Shown: positions 57,175 to 63,752 of the stretch, piece by piece | Position numbering within the stretch: the first letter of the stretch is position 1 | Layout: every line of letters starts with the position of its first letter | IMG/VR virus record: IMGVR_UViG_3300044631_002422 | Coordinates: 1-64,000 of that record | Length of the DNA: 64,000 nt | From: a virus | Reading direction: 5' to 3' (one strand) | Program-made: the position numbers and the translations under genes | Notes under the pieces: model-generated | Database searches by the model: none | What the model saw: only the letters and a program-made list of their open reading frames with translations | What the model was told of the DNA's origin: nothing

Positions 57175-58506
57175 ATGAATTTTGATGACTTGCCATGCGA
57201 TAAAAGAATTGCATCTTCTACAGATCCAAACAAAATGATTTGCCAAATAGCTACATCAAGACAGCCGTTTGAAGTAGAAGTCACTCCAACATTTTGTGAA
57301 ACTTGTTTAAAGTGCGGAGGCTATCAAGCCGATAACAACAATAAAGGCATCAAGCTAGCTTCAATTTATTCAGCGAAAAAACAATCTGAACAAGTTTACC
57401 AACTGGCGGAAATCAACAATGGCGATGGTCCCGGAACCGAACTTAAAAAGATGATTCCAAAGTGGCTAGAAAGAAAAGAATGCGGGTGTGCAAACTTTGC
57501 AAAGAAAATGAATATATGGGGTCCAGATTTATGCGAAAAAAATATAGAGCAAATAGTTGACAAACTTCATTCCGAATCCAAAAAGCTTGCAATGTTTTCT
57601 TGGGTTCCAGATGTTTGCACACGAACTGTTTGTTATAAGCTTGCCACTACTGCGATAAAAAGAGCCAGAGAAAAAGAAGGTAACTTAAAAAACAAGTGGT
57701 TTGTTGCTGTTACAACAGCACCAAGAAAAGAACAAACTCTTAGTATTTGTTTGGATTCATTGCTTATCAATGGCTGGCGACCGTACATTTTTGCCGAACC
57801 CGGAAACTATGACTATCTCAATGAAGAATATCGTTCTAATTTAATTTTGAACAAAGAACGAAAAGGAGTTTGGTGGAATTGGATTCAAAGTTGCAGATAT
57901 GCTCTTGAAAATTCTGATGCAGACGTTATAATGACAGTTCAAGACGACTCATTATTTCATCCAGACGCAAAAGACATTGCTGAAATGTTTATGTGGCCAT
58001 CTAAGGATGTTGGATTTATTTCTTTATATACACCAAAACATTACAGCTTGATGTCAAGACAAAAATCTTTAAAAAGATCCACTGGAATAAATAGAATACA
58101 TACCAAAGCTTTATGGGGAGCTTGTGCTTTGATTTGGCCAAGAGAAGTGCTTGAAAAAGTAATGCAGCATGAGTTGATAGAAGGATGGCTTGGCGCTCCA
58201 CTAAAAACAATGTCAGCTTGGGAAGAAAGAAAAAGAAAAAGAAAAGAAGAGCCTTGGACTATTCAAAATAGTGATACCGGCATAGGAAAAATCATGAACA
58301 GAATGGGTCGCAGTATGTGGTTTGTTGACCCTTCGCCTGTGCAGCATATAGCTAAATATTCAGCAATTAATCATGGAGGAAACGAAGGCAGAAGAAATTG
58401 CGGACGATGCGCAAACTTTAAAATTCCTCTTAAAGAACAAGTTCCTTTTTTGTTCAATGGAGAGCCAGCAAAAACTTTTTCTGCAAAAGAAATAGAATTG
58501 AGTTGA
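57175..58506 (+). CDS. Glycosyltransferase (GT-A type) with Cys-rich N-terminus
   Basis: A 443-aa protein. Residues 40-170 hold a Cys-rich part (FCETCLKCGG, ECGCANF). From about 185 a GT-A fold begins: WFVAVTTAPRKEQTLSICLDSL, then the nucleotide/metal motif IMTVQDDSLFHPD near 255 and GACALIWPREVLEK, with NSDTGIGKIM near the end as acceptor site. Start chosen at the ATG nine bases after GGAG. It probably glycosylates a phage or host surface protein, perhaps the preceding Ser-rich product. Confidence 0.8.
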   Translation: MNFDDLPCDKRIASSTDPNKMICQIATSRQPFEVEVTPTFCETCLKCGGYQADNNNKGIKLASIYSAKKQSEQVYQLAEINNGDGPGTELKKMIPKWLERKECGCANFAKKMNIWGPDLCEKNIEQIVDKLHSESKKLAMFSWVPDVCTRTVCYKLATTAIKRAREKEGNLKNKWFVAVTTAPRKEQTLSICLDSLLINGWRPYIFAEPGNYDYLNEEYRSNLILNKERKGVWWNWIQSCRYALENSDADVIMTVQDDSLFHPDAKDIAEMFMWPSKDVGFISLYTPKHYSLMSRQKSLKRSTGINRIHTKALWGACALIWPREVLEKVMQHELIEGWLGAPLKTMSAWEERKRKRKEEPWTIQNSDTGIGKIMNRMGRSMWFVDPSPVQHIAKYSAINHGGNEGRRNCGRCANFKIPLKEQVPFLFNGEPAKTFSAKEIELS

Positions 58507-58531
58507 CATAAGTATTGATAGAATGTATAAT
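58503..58531 (+). promoter_or_regulatory. Sigma70-type promoter
   Basis: TTGACA, 17 bases, TATAAT; drives 58591 and possibly the tRNA array. Confidence 0.78.
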
Positions 58532-58590
58532 AAGTATATGAATAACGATTACGGCGTGTAATCTTTTTTGTTTAGTGTAAGGAGTTTATT

Positions 58591-58950
58591 GTGAAAAATT
58601 TTGTTTTGTTGATTTTGGTTTTTGTTTTTGGTGTAATTGCTAGTACTTCAGTTTCGGCCCAAGAGCCTATTGCAGAAGCCCCTCCTTCTGTTCAAACGCT
58701 CGTTCATCAAGAACAAGGGCAAACTTCGGTTGCAACATTGGCCTTGTCACAGTCTTGCGCAAATTGCACAGGAAGTTCAGTTGCCACAACAATGATTAGC
58801 ACTCCAGTAAAGTTTATTCAACGGCTTGCGTGTTCATCTCCAGTTCAGCGCGTAGCTCAGGCTCCGTCGCGATTTGGTCACTGGGTTCAGTGCAATAAAC
58901 CAGTTCGGTCTGCGATGCGAAATGTAGCTTGCCGTTTGCGTTGTCGATAA
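58591..58950 (+). CDS. Secreted small protein (GTG start)
   Basis: A 119-aa protein with a signal peptide (MKNFVLLILVFVFGVIASTS, cleavage near SAQE), a CANC pair and an Arg/Cys-rich end (CRLRCR). TAAGGAG ribosome site before GTG. Very like small secreted proteins of Planctomycetes in style. Unknown role. Confidence 0.7.
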   Translation: MKNFVLLILVFVFGVIASTSVSAQEPIAEAPPSVQTLVHQEQGQTSVATLALSQSCANCTGSSVATTMISTPVKFIQRLACSSPVQRVAQAPSRFGHWVQCNKPVRSAMRNVACRLRCR

Positions 58951-59019
58951 CAATAGAAACAAAAGTCGGAAGCGTCTGCTTTGCATTCAGCGATTAGACA
59001 GATAGACAATACTAGACTC

Positions 59020-59047
59020 GCCGGTGAAAATCCGGCTTGTTTCTTTT
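59020..59047 (+). terminator. Weak terminator before tRNA array
   Basis: GCCGG, TGAAAAT, CCGGC then TTGTTTCTTTT. Only five pairs. Confidence 0.55.
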
Positions 59048-59120
59048 GCTGCTCTAGTTCAATTGGTAGAACAATAGTTTTGTAAACTATATGTTGTGGG
59101 TTCAAGTCCCACGGGTAGCT
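59048..59120 (+). tRNA. tRNA-Thr(TGT)
   Basis: Acceptor GCTGCTC/GGGTAGC, anticodon arm ATAGT-TTTGTAA-ACTAT (TGT), T arm GTGGG-TTCAAGT-CCCAC. Confidence 0.92.
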
Positions 59121-59125
59121 TTTAC

Positions 59126-59197
59126 TGCCCTGTTGTGTAACTGGCAGCACGGCAGACTTTGACTCTGCTAGTCTAGGTTCAAATCCTAGCGGGGCAA
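59126..59197 (+). tRNA. tRNA-Gln(TTG)
   Basis: Acceptor TGCCCTG/CGGGGCA, anticodon arm GCAGA-CTTTGAC-TCTGC (TTG), T arm CTAGG-TTCAAAT-CCTAG. Confidence 0.92.
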
Positions 59198-59199
59198 TT

Positions 59200-59270
59200 C
59201 GAGCTATAGTTTAAAGGTAAAATGTAACTCTGATAAAGTTAAGATGGGGGTTCAATTCCTTCTGGCTCGA
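59200..59270 (+). tRNA. tRNA-Ile(GAT)
   Basis: Acceptor CGAGCTA/TGGCTCG, anticodon arm TAACT-CTGATAA-AGTTA (GAT), T arm GGGGG-TTCAATT-CCTTC. Confidence 0.88.
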
Positions 59271-59275
59271 CTTAT

Positions 59276-59348
59276 GACTCCTTGGCATGTCTGGGATTGC
59301 AGCAAGCTGTTAACTTGCACTAGCTCGGTTCGATTCCGAGAGGGGTCT
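59276..59348 (+). tRNA. tRNA-Asn(GTT)
   Basis: Acceptor GACTCCT/AGGGGTC, anticodon arm GCAAG-CTGTTAA-CTTGC (GTT), T arm CTCGG-TTCGATT-CCGAG. Confidence 0.92.
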
Positions 59349-59354
59349 TTATAA

Positions 59355-59428
59355 CGGAAAGTAGCTCAGTTTGGCAGAGCGCTTGCCTTGGGAGCAAGAG
59401 GCCACAGGTTCGAATCCTGTTTTTCCGA
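59355..59428 (+). tRNA. tRNA-Pro(TGG)
   Basis: Acceptor CGGAAAG/TTTTCCG, D arm GCTC..GAGC, anticodon arm CTTGC-CTTGGGA-GCAAG (TGG), T arm ACAGG-TTCGAAT-CCTGT. Confidence 0.93.
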
Positions 59429-59430
59429 CT

Positions 59431-59566
59431 GGCATATTAGTTTAATGGGTAATTGTAGATCTTAGCTAAATCTATTTAAATTACGCATTCAAGTTTTCTA
59501 GAAACTGTAGAATGTTAAAGCGCCGTGAGTCCACGGAAGAATACGGTTCGATTCCGTAATATGCCG
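59431..59566 (+). ncRNA. tRNA-like RNA with oversized body (136 nt)
   Basis: Perfect acceptor GGCATAT/ATATGCC, T arm TACGG-TTCGATT-CCGTA and discriminator G. A D-like stretch resembles that of tRNA-Ile at 59200. The anticodon-position hairpin TAGAT..ATCTA has a nine-base loop CTTAGCTAA. Before the T arm are two extra hairpins, CATTC-A-AGTTT..AAACT..GAATG and CCGTG-AGTC-CACGG. It might be a tRNA-Ser(GCT) with a huge variable region; the loop is not canonical. Confidence 0.65.
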
Positions 59567-59571
59567 CTATT

Positions 59572-59651
59572 GGAATGTATCCGAACGGTGAGGAAGCTGT
59601 TTTGAAAACAGTAGCCCGAAAGGGTTGTGGGTTCGAATCCTACACATTCCG
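59572..59651 (+). tRNA. tRNA-Ser(TGA)
   Basis: Acceptor GGAATGT/ACATTCC, anticodon arm GCTGT-TTTGAAA-ACAGT (TGA), variable arm GCCCGAAAGGGT, T arm GTGGG-TTCGAAT-CCTAC, discriminator G. Confidence 0.93.
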
Positions 59652-59686
59652 CTTGCAAAAAGAGATATCGTAAGATATAATACATT

Positions 59687-59776
59687 GGGAGTGAGGCTAC
59701 TGCTGGTTGTGTAGCGTCAGACTGTAAATCTGATCCTTATTAGGTAACATCGGGGGTTCAATTCCCTCTGCTCCCA
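59687..59776 (+). tRNA. tRNA-Tyr(GTA)
   Basis: Acceptor GGGAGTG/TGCTCCC, anticodon arm TCAGA-CTGTAAA-TCTGA (GTA), long variable arm of bacterial Tyr type, T arm with TTCAATT. A promoter-like TTGCAA..TATAAT (59653-59681) lies before it. Confidence 0.92.
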
Positions 59777-59817
59777 CTTGGAAAAGAGGCAAATTCTTTG
59801 TAGAGGAATAACAAAAA

Positions 59818-59891
59818 GGTGCTATAGATCAATTGGTTAGATCGTCAGCCTGTCACGCTGAAGGTTACGGGTTCGAGTCCCGTTAGCATCG
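59818..59891 (+). tRNA. tRNA-Asp(GTC)
   Basis: Acceptor GGTGCTA/TAGCATC, anticodon arm TCAGC-CTGTCAC-GCTGA (GTC), T arm ACGGG-TTCGAGT-CCCGT, discriminator G. Confidence 0.95.
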
Positions 59892-60006
59892 TTTATTAAG
59901 TTTTGGTTAATAATTGTTAACATAACCTTTTAGCATAGCCTATTTGAGTAAATTAAACTATAACACAGAATGTTAATTTAGTTTATTATGTCAAAAGGAA
60001 TGTTTA

Positions 60007-61044
60007 ATGAAAAACCGAAATGCTTTTACTTTGATTGAATTGTTGGTTGTTATTGCTATTATTGGTATTCTTGTTGGAATGCTGTTGCCAGCAATTCAAA
60101 GTGTCCGCGAAGCGGCGCGTAGAACACAATGTATGAACAATATGCGGCAGCTTGGAATAGCGGTTATGAATTACGAAAGTGCTGCTAAGTTTTTACCAGC
60201 AAGCCGCTGGGGAACCAATAGAACTATAACAAATAGTCCAATTACTGGTGTAACTTTGAATGTCCATAGTGCAAAAACTAAAGATCACTCTTGGCTTGCT
60301 CTTGTTCTTCCATACATCGAACAGGTTGGACTTGCAGACCTTTATGACGGAGGTAATAATTCTTATTGGTGGAATGGCGCTCCTACATCAAATCCATCTT
60401 CAAACAATCTATCTGTGTCAAGAACATCTGTGAATACATTTTTGTGTCCAACTTCTCCGGGAAGCAACCGTACAGATCCATATTTGATTGTTGGTGCTGC
60501 TGCCGGTGACTATAGTTCAATAAATGAAGTTAAAGAGGATTTTTACACTGTTGGTTTGGGTTTAGCTGCTACTGCTGTTCCTGCTCAACGCGCCCGCGAT
60601 GGCGTATTGGCAAAAGATGTAAGAAATCCACTGCGAGACGTTGTAGACGGAACATCAAACACTATAATGATTGGGGAAGCAAGTGGCGCTCCAGATGTTT
60701 ATATTCGTAGAAAATTAATGACACTAACTGAATACAATGTGTATATCGCTGATGGTGGTACAAAGGTTACAAACTCAATTGCTGGTCGATTTGTTTTGGT
60801 TGATGGAACTGGTTGGGCAGATCCTGATCGTGGATATTCAATCAACGGATCAAGAGCTAGTGGAGCGGCTGGTGGAAATCGCGTTATGAATTACATAAAT
60901 GCAAGCGAACCGTTTAGTTTTCATCCCGGTGGTTGTGCTTTTGTAAGAGCAGACGGCTCAACAGAATATGTTGGAGAAACTATTGCTCCAGCTGTTTTTG
61001 CAGCAAAATGCACACGCGCCGGTTCAGAAATTATACAAGAATAA
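60007..61044 (+). CDS. DUF1559 prepilin-like protein
   Basis: A 345-aa protein with the type IV/type II pilin start [20 protein letters not shown] (Glu5 present, Ala at -1 instead of Gly) and the DUF1559 plan: [64 protein letters not shown] and the final [20 protein letters not shown]. These proteins form very large families in Planctomycetes and are rare elsewhere. Host PilD-type peptidase should process it and place it in a pilus-like structure. In a phage it may block or mimic a receptor. The stop codon directly touches the tmRNA 5' end. Confidence 0.92.
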   Translation: MKNRNAFTLIELLVVIAIIGILVGMLLPAIQSVREAARRTQCMNNMRQLGIAVMNYESAAKFLPASRWGTNRTITNSPITGVTLNVHSAKTKDHSWLALVLPYIEQVGLADLYDGGNNSYWWNGAPTSNPSSNNLSVSRTSVNTFLCPTSPGSNRTDPYLIVGAAAGDYSSINEVKEDFYTVGLGLAATAVPAQRARDGVLAKDVRNPLRDVVDGTSNTIMIGEASGAPDVYIRRKLMTLTEYNVYIADGGTKVTNSIAGRFVLVDGTGWADPDRGYSINGSRASGAAGGNRVMNYINASEPFSFHPGGCAFVRADGSTEYVGETIAPAVFAAKCTRAGSEIIQE

Positions 61045-61330
61045 GGGCTAGAAAGGTTTCGAATCAGTATAGAGATTTTAAATGCATCGCGTAGTTGGGA
61101 TAGAGGCTACGTTAAAACTATTCCAAAATTTTAATTGGCAAGAATACTCTTGCTCTCGCTGCCTAATAAGTAGCTAGGGTTGCCCGACACCTTACTAACC
61201 AAAGTCGGGTAATATTATATCACTCTTAGACTGACTTGTTGCGGCGGTCAGGTAAAAAATGCAGCAACTAACGATGTAGATTTTAACTTTGTAAGTATCT
61301 GATGACCCGTTTTCGATAACGGCTAGTCCA
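61045..61330 (+). ncRNA. ssrA: tmRNA (transfer-messenger RNA)
   Basis: Ends GGGCTAG and CTAGTCC pair in seven base pairs with a G3-U70 pair, the alanine identity element; discriminator A. The 5' D-loop-like AAGGTTTCGAA and the P2 pairing ATCAG/CTGAT are present. A T-arm CCGTT..AACGG closes the tRNA part. The tag frame ends ACT CTT GCT CTC GCT GCC TAA TAA, and the likely tag is SKILIGKNTLALAA with a double stop. A pseudoknot-type pairing (CTGAC..GTCAG with TTGTTGC/GCAGCAA) follows. It rescues stalled ribosomes and tags proteins for decay. Confidence 0.85.
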
Positions 61331-61379
61331 CTGAAGTTTTTAAAAAACGAGCTTCTCTGCCATGCGTAGAGGAAGTAAC

Positions 61380-61403
61380 AAAGCCGTCCATAGTGGCGGC
61401 TTT
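61380..61403 (+). terminator. Hairpin downstream of tmRNA
   Basis: AAAGCCG..CGGCTTT with a short T-rich tail; may end the tmRNA transcript or lead into the next RNA. Confidence 0.45.
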
Positions 61404-61409
61404 AGCTTT

Positions 61410-61506
61410 GGGAAAGTGATGATAAAGACGCTAAATAGAATAAAAGACAATGGTAGGCTTGCTCCTGAGTCGGAGCCTGATGCTGGTTCGAATCCAGCCT
61501 TTCCCA
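61410..61506 (+). ncRNA. tRNA-like RNA without clear anticodon (97 nt)
   Basis: Perfect acceptor GGGAAAG/CTTTCCC, T arm GCTGG-TTCGAAT-CCAGC, discriminator A and then eight T. The middle has an AATGGTAG D-loop-like word and a GCTCC-TGAGTC-GGAGC hairpin with a six-base loop, but a 30-base A-rich insertion near the 5' end and no canonical anticodon arm. Confidence 0.6.
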
Positions 61507-61524
61507 TTTTTTTTGATCGCGATG

Positions 61525-61552
61525 TTGACAAGCACATTTCGTATGCTATAAT
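61525..61552 (+). promoter_or_regulatory. Sigma70-type promoter
   Basis: TTGACA, 16 bases, TATAAT; just after the T run at 61507-61514, drives 61583-63170. Confidence 0.8.
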
Positions 61553-61582
61553 AAAGGAAAGCCAAATGGGAAGGAGAAAATA

Positions 61583-61951
61583 ATGATTGAGGGAATTCCA
61601 GTTGGGTATGAACTGGTGCGGATTGGACGGCCTCTGTGCGGAGAGCAAATTCTGAGCCCAGACGGAAGGGTTGTGTTCATGAGCGGTGGAGCGTTGGACG
61701 TTAATTACGTCGTCCTTCGCAAAATCGAAAAACCCAAGACCTACAGGCCATTTGCCAATGGTGATGAGTATGCACCGCACTTTAGTAGGTTGGTTATTGA
61801 AGTGAACGATAATAATTTGACGTATCTACCAACAGCATTTGATAAAAACAAAGTGTGGCTTGGACCCGGTTTTAATGGGTGTACTTGGGACGAAGCATTC
61901 TGTGTTTTTAAATTCAAGGACAGCGGCGAGCCATTTGGTGTGGAGGAGTAG
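61583..61951 (+). CDS. 122-aa protein, RIGRP family
   Basis: Paralogue of 38237-38605: VGYELVRIGRPLCGE, VVLRKIEKPKTYRPFANGDE and DSGEPFGVEE. AAGGAGAAAATA ribosome site. Unknown role. Confidence 0.76.
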   Translation: MIEGIPVGYELVRIGRPLCGEQILSPDGRVVFMSGGALDVNYVVLRKIEKPKTYRPFANGDEYAPHFSRLVIEVNDNNLTYLPTAFDKNKVWLGPGFNGCTWDEAFCVFKFKDSGEPFGVEE

Positions 61952-61953
61952 TG

Positions 61954-62139
61954 ATGTTTGATTGTGAAGACGATCCGCCGTGGCTTGATTACCTAGTTTT
62001 TTTGTTTCCGCCATTCGCAATAGCAATGGCAGTTACAGCTTCGATGTTGTTTGGAGATACATTGCGAGCAAAAGTTATTCGTAAAAGCGAACCAGTTAGA
62101 GTTGAGATTGTTGACCAAGGGAAAGCGAGGGGCGAATGA
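61954..62139 (+). CDS. 61-aa membrane protein
   Basis: One transmembrane helix (LVFLFPPFAIAMAVTASMLF). ATG at 61954 after GGAGGAGTAG; a GTG just before is less likely. ATGA overlap with the next gene. Confidence 0.6.
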   Translation: MFDCEDDPPWLDYLVFLFPPFAIAMAVTASMLFGDTLRAKVIRKSEPVRVEIVDQGKARGE

Positions 62140-62390
62140 ACGAGTGGAAGTCGATAACCGAAATGCCAGACAACTTTTGTGGAGATGTTTGGGTTTTCTC
62201 GCCGCACGTAAAACAACCAGAGTTGGCTCACACCTATCTAGCTGGATGGAGCAAAGACCCAAGCAAGCGTGTATTCGAGACAATCTATACAGTCCACGAC
62301 AGCGAGGGATTGAACGCTGAATACTTCAGAGACGTTTCCCATTACATGGAGGTTGTTCCTCCAGAGCCACCAATAGTGAGGGTAGAATAA
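62136..62390 (+). CDS. 84-aa DUF551-like protein
   Basis: MNEWKSITEMPDNFCGDVWV resembles the 'W.pi...P....vWv' start of DUF551-type phage proteins; acidic end. ATGA and TAATG overlaps on both sides. Confidence 0.62.
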   Translation: MNEWKSITEMPDNFCGDVWVFSPHVKQPELAHTYLAGWSKDPSKRVFETIYTVHDSEGLNAEYFRDVSHYMEVVPPEPPIVRVE

Positions 62391-62815
62391 TGAATGAGGA
62401 ATGGTTGGCGAGTGAAATAGAGAAGTTTGAAAAGGAAAAAGCAATGAGCGAGATACAAACTGGCGAAGGTTACAGGTTAATCGACAAGGCAAAGGACACA
62501 AAGCGACCGGGAGATGAGTATTGGTCCTGTTTTGGCGACTGGGCTTTAGCGTCGAATGACGGCATGTTTCACCCCGAACACGTTTACCGTCGCCGCATCC
62601 CGGCCAAGCCGGAAGCGATGGAGATTTGGAACGCTTTTAAGGTGCAATGTGGCTACGCACCAGACCACTTTGCAATTTGGCAAGTTGGTCCACCCGATTC
62701 CGCTGGCGATGTTGTTATTGGTAATGCAGCCGAAGCCCGCCAACTAGCCGACTGGTTGACGAGGTTTGCCGAATGGCGAGAAGCACAAGGGGACAACAAT
62801 GAACGAACAAATTGA
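62390..62815 (+). CDS. WRLLGPDE-family protein 3
   Basis: A 141-aa protein: an extra N-terminal helix (MNEEWLASEIEKFEKEKA), then MSEIQTGEGYRLIDKA, YRRRIPAKPEAMEIWNAFKV and LADWLTRFAEWREAQG. Closest to 50134-50505. An internal ATG at 62444 with AAAGGAAAAAGCA would give the paralogue length. Confidence 0.73.
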   Translation: MNEEWLASEIEKFEKEKAMSEIQTGEGYRLIDKAKDTKRPGDEYWSCFGDWALASNDGMFHPEHVYRRRIPAKPEAMEIWNAFKVQCGYAPDHFAIWQVGPPDSAGDVVIGNAAEARQLADWLTRFAEWREAQGDNNERTN

Positions 62816-63170
62816 GCCCGGCGATGGATGGCGGTTGCTGGGACCGGATGAACCAGTATTTCCATTAGACGAACTTTACTTTGCGGAAGGTGGAAGCTGG
62901 CATCAAATGTCTCCACAGAATTTCCTTTGCAAAGCAAAGCTATGGACCGCCGTTCGCCGCAAAATCCCAGCCCTGCCAGATGTGTTAAAGATTCAGAGTG
63001 AAGGCGGGTCAATATCGCTGGAAACCATTCCTCGCGGACCTGCTTATATTATTCAGCGATGGGAAGATTCAAGGGATGAGGTTCGACTGGATACCACCGA
63101 GCAAATTCGCCAAGTAATCGCATGGCTACAACAAGTTGTTGACTGGCGAGAGCAAGGAGAACAAAAATGA
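62799..63170 (+). CDS. WRLLGPDE-family protein 4
   Basis: A 123-aa paralogue: MNEQIEPGDGWRLLGPDEPV, VRRKIPALPDVLKI, VVDWREQG. Start after CAAGGGGACAAC, overlapping the previous gene by 17 bases. Confidence 0.73.
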   Translation: MNEQIEPGDGWRLLGPDEPVFPLDELYFAEGGSWHQMSPQNFLCKAKLWTAVRRKIPALPDVLKIQSEGGSISLETIPRGPAYIIQRWEDSRDEVRLDTTEQIRQVIAWLQQVVDWREQGEQK

Positions 63171-63177
63171 GCTTAAT

Positions 63178-63237
63178 ATGATATTTTTTGCTGGAGTTTT
63201 GATTGGGGGCTTGACGATACTGTTTTGTATGGTATAA
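63178..63237 (+). CDS. Possible 19-aa membrane miniprotein
   Basis: MIFFAGVLIGGLTILFCMV, all hydrophobic. No close ribosome site and it overlaps the next promoter, so doubtful; included as it resembles the other miniproteins. Confidence 0.22.
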   Translation: MIFFAGVLIGGLTILFCMV

Positions 63238-63238
63238 T
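63211..63238 (+). promoter_or_regulatory. Sigma70-type promoter
   Basis: TTGACG, 16 bases, TATAAT; drives 63271-63672. Confidence 0.75.
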
Positions 63239-63270
63239 TGAGTTGTAACATCAACAATTTGGAGAACACA

Positions 63271-63672
63271 ATGAATCGACAAGAAATTTTCAACAAAGTT
63301 TACGATTACGCAAAGACTATGCAGGGGCCGTCATATTTTATGGAAAATGACACAAGCCCAACATGTGCATATCGCGGATGCAATGGAAACAGGTGTTTGA
63401 TTGGGGCTTTGATTCCCGATAGTCTTTATTGCAAAGAAATGGAAGCTAACGTTATTGAAAACTTGTTGGGAGAATTTCCACAGCTTGACGACTACTTTGA
63501 AGTAAAAAGTGAAGACGATGTGAGGTTTCTAGCAAGTCTTCAAATGTGTCACGATAATTCTTGTAACTTTAATAATCGTTTTGCTCCAGATAAAGTTCCA
63601 TTGGATCTTTTCAAAGAGCGATTAATGGAAAACTTGAAAGATTTTGCAGAAGCTAATAATTTGAAAGTCTAA
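63271..63672 (+). CDS. 133-aa conserved phage/planctomycete-type protein
   Basis: MNRQEIFNKVYDYAKTM, then CAYRGCNGNRCLIGALIPDS and a helical C-terminus. The 'C.YR...G..CliGali.D..Y' plan recurs in uncharacterised phage proteins. Start after TTTGGAGAACACA; an upstream in-frame start lies on the promoter. Confidence 0.75.
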   Translation: MNRQEIFNKVYDYAKTMQGPSYFMENDTSPTCAYRGCNGNRCLIGALIPDSLYCKEMEANVIENLLGEFPQLDDYFEVKSEDDVRFLASLQMCHDNSCNFNNRFAPDKVPLDLFKERLMENLKDFAEANNLKV

Positions 63673-63690
63673 AAAATTTTGTTTTTATTG

Positions 63691-63718
63691 TGGACAATCT
63701 AGTTTATCGAGATATAAT
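63691..63718 (+). promoter_or_regulatory. Promoter candidate
   Basis: TGGACA, 16 bases, TATAAT with ATCGAGA; drives 63753. Confidence 0.6.
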
Positions 63719-63752
63719 ATGTTGTATCAAAACGAACAACAAAGGTTTTGGG

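Noticed and set aside
61045-61506. Reading 61045-61506 as one tmRNA ending in CTTTCCC
   Set aside because: GGGCTAG pairs with CTTTCCC only with two mismatches, while CTAGTCC at 61323 gives seven pairs and G3-U70. GGGAAAG at 61410 pairs perfectly with CTTTCCC, so two RNAs are more likely.
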